A DNA stretch of 5,746 nucleotides. Source: Flavobacteriaceae bacterium (GTDB lineage Bacteria; Bacteroidota; Bacteroidia; Flavobacteriales; Flavobacteriaceae). The stretch is taken from the NCBI GenBank assembly GCA_013214425.1, contig JABSPN010000215.1:1-5746 (forward strand). The letters are read 5' to 3'. Made by a program: the position numbers and the translations under genes. The notes under the pieces were generated by a model. The model worked only from the letters and a program-made list of their open reading frames with translations, was not told the origin of the DNA and ran no database searches. Positions 1 to 5,746 of the stretch are shown here, in pieces (positions within the stretch are counted from its first letter, which is position 1; every line of letters begins with the position of its first letter).

Positions 1-16
1 CTGCTAAAAAAGAGTC

Positions 17-1207
17 ATGCCAAAAATATCAGCAAAGGGTTTTGCAATGCCCGAATCGCCTATCAGGAAGTTGGTCCCATATGCAGAAGATGCAAAAAAA
101 AGAGGAACACAGGTACTACATTTGAATATTGGTCAACCAGACATTAAAACCCCTCAAGTAGCGCTTGATGCGATATAAAACAACAACATTGAAGTATTAG
201 CCTATTCAAGATCTGAAGGTTCAGAAGAATACCGAACTAAAATAGCCAACTACTATAAAAACCACAGTATAGAGGTTAGCCACAATAATATTATTGTAAC
301 CACTGGTGGTTCTGAAGCTTTATTATTTACTTTCGGAAGCATTATGGATGTAGGTGATGAAGTGATCATACCAGAACCTTTTTATGCTAACTACAATGGA
401 TTTTCAACGGCCTCAGGAGTAACAGTTGTCCCAGTAATGTCAAGTATTGATGATGGATTTGCATTACCTCCTATTGAAGAGTTTGAAAAGCTAATTACGA
501 ATAAAACCAAAGCAATTTTAATTTGTAACCCCGGAAATCCAACAGGTTACTTATACAGCAAAGAAGAAATAAAAAAACTAGCCGCTATTGTTAAAAAGTA
601 TGATTTATTCTTAATTGCTGATGAAGTATATCGTGAATTCGCTTATGATGGATTAACACATCATTCTGTATTAACAGAAAGCGGATTAGACGACAATGCT
701 ATCGTTATTGACTCTGTCTCTAAACGCTATAGTATGTGTGGAGCACGTATTGGATGTATTGTTTCAAAAAACAAAGATTTCATAGCAACTGCTCTTAAAT
801 TCGCTCAGGCTAGATTAAGTCCACCAACTTATGCTCAAATCGCTTCTGAAGCAGCTTTAGACACTCCACAAAGCTATTTCGATGATGTGATTGAAGAATA
901 CACCGATAGAAGAAACACTTTAATTACTGAATTACAAAAAATTGATGGCGTAAAAGTAGCCACTCCTAAAGGGGCTTTCTACTGTATCGCTGAATTACCT
1001 GTGACCAATGCCGATGATTTCGCTCAATGGCTTTTAGAAAAATTCGACTTAAACGGACAGACTATTATGGTAGCGCCGGCAGCTGGATTCTATTCTACAA
1101 AAAACACAGGATTAAATCAGGTTCGTATTGCTTATGTGCTTAAAAAAGAAGATTTGATAAGTGCTGCAGCTATTTTAAAAGCAGCCTTAACGCAATATAA
1201 TGGATAA
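17..1207 (+). pseudogene. PLP-dependent aminotransferase (class I/II, AspC-like) interrupted by an in-frame stop
   Basis: Fold-type I aminotransferase, expected to transfer an amino group between an amino acid and a 2-oxo acid in the cytoplasm; the exact substrate cannot be told. From ATG 17 the frame would give 396 residues, a normal family length, but codon 54 (176-178) is TAA. The frame does not shift, and everything after it looks healthy: SRSEGSEEYR, TGGSEAL (about 96-102, cofactor phosphate region), NPGNPTG (171-177), ADEVY with Asp202 and Tyr205, the PLP lysine in SVSKRYSMCGARIG (Lys236, codon 722-724), and NQVRIAYV with Arg370 as the likely carboxylate-binding arginine. ATG 17 is chosen because the N-terminus (MPKIS, then MPESPIRKL, then LNIGQPD) matches family form and AAAAAAGAG lies just upstream. 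The only in-frame restart after the stop is ATG 344 (residue 110), giving 287 residues without the N-terminal arm and TGGSEAL. It overlaps murB by 8 nt. It is either a recent nonsense allele or a base error. Confidence 0.8.
176..178 (+). other. Premature in-frame TAA (codon 54) in the aminotransferase
   Basis: The reading frame that begins at ATG 17 runs GAT GCG ATA TAA AAC AAC and then continues open, in the same frame, to 1207. Both flanks (VALDAI before, NNNIEVLAYSRSEG after) read as one continuous aminotransferase sequence, so no indel is involved. A single A-to-T change in an ancestral AAA lysine codon would explain it; that the ancestral residue was lysine is an inference from family recall. 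TAA also ends two other genes here (1205-1207 and 4538-4540), so reassignment of this codon is unlikely. Confidence 0.85.
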
Positions 1208-2216
1208 AATCCAACACAACATATCATTAAAAAACTACAACACATTTGGCATCGATGTAAAGGCAAGATCTTTCATTGAAATTAATACTGTAGCAGCGCT
1301 ACAAGAGCTTACAACTTCCGAAGAAATGTCTAACCATTTCCTATTGGGAGGTGGGAGCAACATGCTTTTAACAAAAGATATTGATGCCTTAGTTGTTCAC
1401 CTCAACATTAAGGGTAAAAAGATAATTGACGAAGATGACAACCATGTCTGGATCAAAGCTAATGCTGGTGAGAATTGGCATGATTTTGTTCTTTGGTGTA
1501 TCGATCAAGATTTTGGCGGCTTGGAAAACATGTCCTTAATACCTGGTAATGTTGGCACTGCTCCTATTCAAAATATCGGAGCATATGGAGTAGAATTAAA
1601 AGACTCTTTCATTGAATGCGAAGTTGTTGAGATAGAAAGCGGATTGGTTAAGCTATTTGATCATGCCTCATGTCAGTTTGATTATCGAAACTCTATTTTT
1701 AAAAGTGAGTTAAAAGGGAAAATTGTGATTACTTCAGTAACATTCAAGCTCACAAAAAAAAATCACACACTCAACACTTCGTATGGGGCTATTGAAAGTG
1801 AATTGTCTAATATGGGAATTGATTCACCAACAATCAAAGACATTTCTGATGTGGTAATCACTATAAGACAATCTAAATTACCAGACCCTAATACTTTAGG
1901 GAATAGCGGTAGTTTCTTTAAAAACCCTGTGATCTCAAAAGAGGCTTTTGATCTTTTTATTGCAAAGCATCCTGAAGCCCCAAACTATAAAGTTTCAAAT
2001 ACCGAAGTTAAAATACCCGCAGGTTGGCTTATCGAACAAGTAGGTTTTAAAGGGAAACGATTTGGAGATGCTGGTGTACATAATAAACAAGCCCTTGTAT
2101 TAGTGAATCACGGCCATGCGAAAGGTGAAGAAATCTGGCAATTAGCCATGAAGATAAAAGCTGCGGTAAAAGAGCAATTCGACATAGACATTACTCCTGA
2201 AGTCAATATTTATTAG
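1200..2216 (+). CDS. murB: UDP-N-acetylenolpyruvoylglucosamine reductase (type I MurB)
   Basis: Cytoplasmic flavoenzyme of peptidoglycan precursor synthesis: it uses NADPH and FAD to reduce UDP-GlcNAc-enolpyruvate, the MurA product, to UDP-MurNAc. The 338 residues are close to the E. coli enzyme (about 342). The N-terminal FAD domain holds GGGSNMLL (50-57) and LENMSLIPGNVGTAPIQNIG (108-127). Catalytic residues can be placed by motif: Arg163 in DYRNSIFK, Ser238 in GNSGSFFKNP (the proton donor, Ser229 in E. coli), and Glu334 in TPEVNIY at the C-terminus. Tyr195 in NTSYGAIE fits the substrate-covering tyrosine loop that marks type I MurB. PAGWLIEQVGFKG and FGDAGVHNKQALVLVN (to about 303) complete the C-terminal substrate domain. 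The start ATG lies 8 nt before the end of the aminotransferase frame, which implies co-transcription and possibly coupled translation; if translation stops at the upstream nonsense codon, polarity on murB is conceivable. It ends in TAG. Confidence 0.96.
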   Translation: MDKIQHNISLKNYNTFGIDVKARSFIEINTVAALQELTTSEEMSNHFLLGGGSNMLLTKDIDALVVHLNIKGKKIIDEDDNHVWIKANAGENWHDFVLWCIDQDFGGLENMSLIPGNVGTAPIQNIGAYGVELKDSFIECEVVEIESGLVKLFDHASCQFDYRNSIFKSELKGKIVITSVTFKLTKKNHTLNTSYGAIESELSNMGIDSPTIKDISDVVITIRQSKLPDPNTLGNSGSFFKNPVISKEAFDLFIAKHPEAPNYKVSNTEVKIPAGWLIEQVGFKGKRFGDAGVHNKQALVLVNHGHAKGEEIWQLAMKIKAAVKEQFDIDITPEVNIY

Positions 2217-2240
2217 TACTTTTCTAAAAAAATACAAGCT

Positions 2241-2864
2241 ATGAGTGTTGCGCTTAAAAGAATCATTATTCTAATAATAGCATTCGCATGTTTTTTCTTT
2301 ATAGTATCAATCTATTTTGCTAAAAAAGCTTCAGATGAAGTCTTAGACAGCTTTGTCATTATGAATGACAAGCTGGAAGAACAAAATCAAATGCTTCCAG
2401 ATTATGGTTCAGATTACAACCCAGAAGAAACAATTATTGATTTAAAAAACGACAATTGGGAAACTGCTTCAAACAAAACCTATAGTTATATCGACACTCT
2501 CAAAAAGGAGCTTTTAATAAATCAAGAAAGACCTTTTAATTATAAAAAGATGGATAACTCTGTTGCTGCAGATACACTATTCTTTACTGGTAATCGCTTG
2601 ACCCAAAAAGGCACAGAATTTGTGAATCAAATAAATAATTATCGATTCTTATTACTGAAAACTGTTAAACCAAAGTCTAATCTGCATAAAGACATCAGCA
2701 CTAAATTTAACACTGAAGATATTAAATCCAGAAATGGTTATCAAAATTGGTTACGCTATAATTTTGAAGGATTCCCAATAATTGCAACCATAGCAAGGCT
2801 TTCGTCAATGCAAGCAGATATAAGGACTTTTCAAAATGAGATTGCTAAAGAAAAATTACAATGA
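2241..2864 (+). CDS. Stand-alone GldM N-terminal-domain protein (membrane-anchored GldM paralogue)
   Basis: Short inner-membrane protein resembling the first part of GldM, which with GldL forms the proton-driven motor of gliding and type IX secretion. Visible: a basic start (LKR), one hydrophobic helix at about 8-27, then a largely helical, presumably periplasmic region. GldM-like signatures recalled from the family are SDEVLDSFVIMNDKL (31-45, compare SKEVLSAFGLMNEKL in GldM), FFTGNRLTQKGTEF (114-127), NYR (133-135), NWLRYNFEGFP (169-179) and SSMQADIR (188-195). These belong to the TM helix and first periplasmic domain. GldM is about 510-520 residues; this protein stops at 207, and the next gene starts at once, so the later domains are truly missing, not lost by a frameshift. 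An A-rich tract (2226-2233) precedes the start, 24 nt after murB. Its stop overlaps the peptidase start (ATGA). The similarity is well supported; the function (accessory motor subunit, regulator, or something unrelated to gliding) is unknown. Confidence 0.82.
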   Translation: MSVALKRIIILIIAFACFFFIVSIYFAKKASDEVLDSFVIMNDKLEEQNQMLPDYGSDYNPEETIIDLKNDNWETASNKTYSYIDTLKKELLINQERPFNYKKMDNSVAADTLFFTGNRLTQKGTEFVNQINNYRFLLLKTVKPKSNLHKDISTKFNTEDIKSRNGYQNWLRYNFEGFPIIATIARLSSMQADIRTFQNEIAKEKLQ

Positions 2865-4540
2865 AAAAAAAATTCTACATCATAACGTTACTCTCAACTT
2901 TCTTTATGAACGGTCAAACAGGCTTGTTTGAAAATAAAGAAACGTTTACAAGACAAGATTCTCTTAGAGGAACCATTACTCCTGAACGATCATGGTGGGA
3001 TTTAAAACACTATCATTTAGCAGTTCAAGTATTTCCTGAGACTAAACGTATCAAAGGCTCTAACATCATTTCATTTGAAGTTTTAAATGCAGCTAATATC
3101 ATGCAAATTGATCTTCAAGAACCGCTTAATATCACCAAAGTTATTCACCTTAGAGAAGCTGATGAATCTGGAAAACCCATGCAGGAAGACTTAAGCTTTA
3201 CAAGAGAAGGAAATGTATATTGGATTACTTTCCCAAAAGCTTTAACACTTAATAGTAGCCAAAAGATTATTATTCATTACGAAGGGATTCCTACGGAGAG
3301 TAGAAACCCGCCTTGGTCTGGAGGTATCACCTGGAGAAAAGATCTCTTCGGAACAGAATTTATCGCTTCTTCTAATCAAGGAATTGGTGCCAGTATTTGG
3401 TGGCCCAATAAAGATCATTATTACGACGAACCAGACCTAGGAGTTAATATAGATATTACGGTTCCAGAACATTTAACCGATGTATCTAATGGAAGATTAT
3501 TAAGAACATCTCACAACAAAGAAGCAAAAACTAAAACATATTACTGGAAAGTTGAAAACCCAATCAATAACTATGGAGTTAACATTAATATTGGTGATTA
3601 TGTCCATTTTTCTGAAACATACCAAGGCGAAAAAGGATCGTTAGATTGTGATTACTGGGTATTAAGTTACAATTTAAAAAAGGCTAAAAAACAGTTCAAA
3701 CAAGCCGCCATGACTCTTGAAGCCTTTGAACATTGGTTTGGGCCGTATCCTTTTTACGAAGACAGCTTTAAACTAGTTGAAGCTCCCTATTTAGGAATGG
3801 AACATCAAAGCTCTGTAACTTATGGAAACAATTACAAAAACGGATATCTAGGATCGGATTTAAGTGGCACAGGCGTCGGATTAAAGTTTGATTTTATTAT
3901 TGTACATGAGGTGGGGCACGAATGGTTTGCTAATAGCATTACCAACAAAGATGTTGCTGATATGTGGATTCATGAAGGATTCACTGCCTATTCGGAAAAT
4001 CTATTTGTCAATTATCATTTTTCTAAAGAAGAGGCCAACACCTATGTTATTGGAACACGTAGATCTATTAGTAACGACAAGCCTTTAATTGGCCAATACA
4101 ATGTAAACAATGAAGGTTCTGGAGACATGTATTATAAAGGGGCAAATATATTACATACTATTCGTCAGATGGTTAATGATGATGAAAAGTGGAGACAAAT
4201 TTTACGTGGATTGAACAAAGATTTTTATCATCAACAGGTCACAACAGAGCAAGTTGAAAACTACATTATAGAAAAATCCGGATTAAATTTAGAAGCTTTT
4301 TTTGATCAATATTTAAGGACAATCAAGATTCCTGAATTTACGTTCAAAGTCAAGAAAAAGAAACTCTATTATCAATTTAACAATACAGTCGAAGGCTTTG
4401 GCATTCCTGTAAAAGTCTATGTTAACGGAAAAGAAATGTGGTTAAATGCTAACACTACCGAACAAGAGTTTTTAGCATCTGAAAAAATCACATCTTTTGA
4501 GATTGACCAAAACTTTTATTTGACTTCAAAAAAAATCTAA
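2861..4540 (+). CDS. Exported M1-family zinc metallopeptidase (aminopeptidase N-like)
   Basis: Zinc-dependent peptidase, probably an aminopeptidase removing N-terminal residues from peptides in the periplasm or outside the cell. The N-terminus (MKKKF, then a hydrophobic stretch to about 16, then NGQ) is a signal peptide with likely cleavage near 18-19. A beta-rich N-terminal domain (about 45-250) precedes the catalytic domain. The zinc site is complete: HEVGH (349-353), 18 residues, then Glu372 in WIHEGFTAYSE. The substrate-amine loop is GMEH (312-315) where the aminopeptidase N/LTA4 hydrolase families have G-x-M-E-N; Glu314 is kept. Tyr424 in MYYKGA (423-428) fits the catalytic tyrosine. After a short helical part a beta-like tail (about 490-555) ends the protein. 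At 559 residues it lacks the large C-terminal helical domain of PepN, and there is no T9SS C-terminal sorting domain. The ATG overlaps the preceding gene's TGA by 4 nt, which indicates translational coupling. The exact substrate cannot be inferred. Confidence 0.93.
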   Translation: MKKKFYIITLLSTFFMNGQTGLFENKETFTRQDSLRGTITPERSWWDLKHYHLAVQVFPETKRIKGSNIISFEVLNAANIMQIDLQEPLNITKVIHLREADESGKPMQEDLSFTREGNVYWITFPKALTLNSSQKIIIHYEGIPTESRNPPWSGGITWRKDLFGTEFIASSNQGIGASIWWPNKDHYYDEPDLGVNIDITVPEHLTDVSNGRLLRTSHNKEAKTKTYYWKVENPINNYGVNINIGDYVHFSETYQGEKGSLDCDYWVLSYNLKKAKKQFKQAAMTLEAFEHWFGPYPFYEDSFKLVEAPYLGMEHQSSVTYGNNYKNGYLGSDLSGTGVGLKFDFIIVHEVGHEWFANSITNKDVADMWIHEGFTAYSENLFVNYHFSKEEANTYVIGTRRSISNDKPLIGQYNVNNEGSGDMYYKGANILHTIRQMVNDDEKWRQILRGLNKDFYHQQVTTEQVENYIIEKSGLNLEAFFDQYLRTIKIPEFTFKVKKKKLYYQFNNTVEGFGIPVKVYVNGKEMWLNANTTEQEFLASEKITSFEIDQNFYLTSKKI

Positions 4541-4553
4541 CACAATAAAATTC

Positions 4554-4597
4554 TTTCATAATGAGTTATTTATATACCAAATCGACTTATTATGAGA
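4554..4597 (+). promoter_or_regulatory. Imperfect inverted repeat covering the start codon of the lipoprotein gene
   Basis: Bases 4554-4567 (TTTCATAATGAGTT with its first bases in the left arm: left arm begins TTCATAATGAG within this span) can pair with 4584-4597 around a 16-nt loop (4568-4583): 14 pairs, of which 3 are G-U (4555/4596, 4563/4588, 4567/4584). The right arm contains ATG 4592-4594, so in RNA the hairpin would bury the start codon. No T-tract follows, so it does not look like a terminator. It is AT-rich in an AT-rich genome and may be chance. Confidence 0.3.
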
Positions 4598-5746
4598 ATA
4601 TTTACTTTAATCGCTTTGGTCTTTTTACTTGTTGGTGCAAGTTGTAAAAAGACTGAGGCTACGAAAGAGGTAGATTGTATTCCTGAAGACGATCTAACAA
4701 ATCTAGCTTTCAATCTACAATCACCTGTAAAGAATCACAATCTCAAAGTTACGTCCGTAGCTTTTTATCCAACTAAAGACAGTACTATTGTTTTTAATTC
4801 AGGAAGTGAAATTAGTATTCCTGAACATGCATTTATTAGAAAAGATGGAACTCCTGTAACTGGAAAGGTAAAACTCAAATTTAGAGAATTCCCAACAGCC
4901 ATAGACACCTACTTTTCTGGTATTCCTATGAAATATGGCGACTATCAATTCGAATCGGCTGCCATGTGTGAAATAACAGCCGAAGACCCTGATATTATGA
5001 TCGCTCCTGGAAAATCAATACAAGTTTCATTGGCTTCTACAATTGACAACCAAGAAGAGTACAAACAATATCTTTTAGATCAAGAAACCGGAGAATGGTT
5101 TCTTGTAGGAGATGACTCTGTAGCTGTTAGAGAGACAAGAGTCAGGAGAAAAGGGCTCAAAAAGAAATGGATTCCACGCTATCAAACCAAATGGAGGTAT
5201 AAAAAAATGAAAGCCATCTGCCCGGTTGAACCGCAGCTACCTGAAAAAGGAGATATCATTTACACCTACAAAAATGGCTTGTTCAAAAGTTATCACGGAA
5301 AAATATATGATTACACATCCAAGTTTAATCGATTAAGCTTTAAGATTGTTAACGACAATACGAACTTAAAGAAGTTTGACCGCAAATTAATTACAGTGAT
5401 GGTTGAAGGGAGAACAACCAATGGTTATCGTGCCCGTTTAAGATATCGTGAACAGGATCGTTATGTAGAGCTTGTTCCTGTTTTCCCAAAAAACGATTAC
5501 CATCTTGCTTATAAACTTTATCAAGAACAAGCTGAGCTTTTTAATCTCACAGATGAACCTATTGTAAAAGCAAGAAGCACTTCAAAGTATAGGGTTGAAA
5601 ACGGTGGTTATTATATTTTCACTGATGGCAAAAGAACTTATAAAGAAGCCTCTATAACTCAGAAAAATATACGACGCTTTTTTACAGTAAATCAATTTGG
5701 CATCTATAATATTGATAAAATATACCGACTCGATAGTGAAGCAGAA
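4592..5746 (+). CDS. Putative lipoprotein with conserved Bacteroidota beta-domain (3' end outside window)
   Basis: The frame is open from ATG 4592 to the window edge (385 codons, no stop), so the protein is partial. The start is the first ATG after an in-frame TGA at 4562-4564. The N-terminus is a short lipoprotein-type signal (MRIFTLIALVFLLVGASC) with Cys18 as the likely lipidated residue; Gly at -3 makes the lipobox less than ideal. KKTE follows the cysteine, which does not clearly match a known surface-export signal, so the membrane and face cannot be told. Residues about 66-146 carry a pattern I associate with large Bacteroidota envelope proteins: GSEISIPEHAF, GTPVTGKVKLKFREF (86-100), SGIPMKYG (109-116), FESAAMCEITA and a PGKSIQVSL strand, resembling a ZU5-like beta-sandwich. 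It is followed by a basic segment RVRRKGLKKKW (183-193), a second mixed region (about 220-345), and FTVNQFGIYNIDKIYRL near the window end. The function is unknown; a structural or binding role is more likely than an enzymatic one. It begins 51 nt after the peptidase. Confidence 0.8.
   Translation, partial: MRIFTLIALVFLLVGASCKKTEATKEVDCIPEDDLTNLAFNLQSPVKNHNLKVTSVAFYPTKDSTIVFNSGSEISIPEHAFIRKDGTPVTGKVKLKFREFPTAIDTYFSGIPMKYGDYQFESAAMCEITAEDPDIMIAPGKSIQVSLASTIDNQEEYKQYLLDQETGEWFLVGDDSVAVRETRVRRKGLKKKWIPRYQTKWRYKKMKAICPVEPQLPEKGDIIYTYKNGLFKSYHGKIYDYTSKFNRLSFKIVNDNTNLKKFDRKLITVMVEGRTTNGYRARLRYREQDRYVELVPVFPKNDYHLAYKLYQEQAELFNLTDEPIVKARSTSKYRVENGGYYIFTDGKRTYKEASITQKNIRRFFTVNQFGIYNIDKIYRLDSEAE

Noticed and set aside
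1..16. TAA at 5-7 as the possible end of an upstream gene
   Set aside because: Only a few bases precede it, so no reading frame can be judged; it may be chance.
176..178. Recoding of TAA as a sense codon (altered genetic code)
   Set aside because: TAA ends the aminotransferase frame itself and the M1 gene at the expected family C-termini, and TAG and TGA end murB and the GldM-like gene, so the standard code fits.
2217..2224. TACTTTTC resembling the Bacteroidota -7 promoter element (TAnnTTTG) before the GldM-like gene
   Set aside because: The final G is missing and there is no TTTG or TTG at the expected -33 distance, so an internal promoter is not supported.
3888..4088. 66-codon open frame on the + strand inside the M1 peptidase gene
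   Set aside because: It lies wholly within the catalytic-domain coding region in another frame, over the HEVGH...E segment, and its translation shows no recognisable protein features; it is a shadow of the real gene.
4519..4553. TTTG (4519-4522) with TAAAATTC (4546-4553) as a promoter for the lipoprotein gene
   Set aside because: The downstream element matches TAnnTTTG poorly and the spacing of 23 nt is off; the TTTG also lies inside the peptidase coding sequence.
4561..4647. Small open frame from ATG 4561 (28 codons, ending TAA 4645-4647)
   Set aside because: It runs out of frame into the lipoprotein gene, and its translation (MSYLYTKSTYYENIYF...) shows no signal or domain; the lipoprotein frame from 4592 explains the region.

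Overview
The window is AT-rich, codes on the + strand only, and is almost completely filled by genes. It looks like a chromosomal segment of a marine-type Flavobacteriaceae (Bacteroidota). The reasons are A-rich translation starts with little Shine-Dalgarno sequence, a GldM-family gliding/type IX secretion protein, a Bacteroidota-style lipoprotein, and an aminotransferase whose N-terminus has a typical flavobacterial form. TAA, TAG and TGA are all used as terminal stops, so the standard bacterial code applies.

Layout, left to right: (1) 17-1207, a class I/II PLP-dependent aminotransferase reading frame of 396 sense and nonsense codons, interrupted at codon 54 by an in-frame TAA (176-178) but otherwise intact; (2) 1200-2216, murB, UDP-N-acetylenolpyruvoylglucosamine reductase, overlapping the aminotransferase end by 8 nt; (3) 2241-2864, a 207-residue membrane-anchored protein that resembles only the N-terminal part (TM helix plus first periplasmic domain) of the gliding/T9SS motor protein GldM; (4) 2861-4540, an exported M1-family zinc metallopeptidase that starts inside the stop of gene 3 (ATGA overlap); (5) 4592 to the window end, a putative lipoprotein with a conserved Bacteroidota beta-type domain, cut off by the window edge.

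Genes 1-4 are packed with overlaps or a 24-nt gap and probably form one transcription unit. Gene 5 follows after 51 nt that contain an imperfect inverted repeat covering its start codon. The shared theme is the cell envelope: peptidoglycan precursor synthesis (MurB), an inner-membrane GldM-like protein facing the periplasm, an exported peptidase and a lipoprotein. A functional link between them is inferred from position only.

The two points most worth following are the stand-alone GldM N-terminal-domain protein translationally coupled to an M1 peptidase, and the single nonsense codon in an otherwise well-preserved aminotransferase. No RNA genes, CRISPR arrays, insertion sequences or long repeats were seen.
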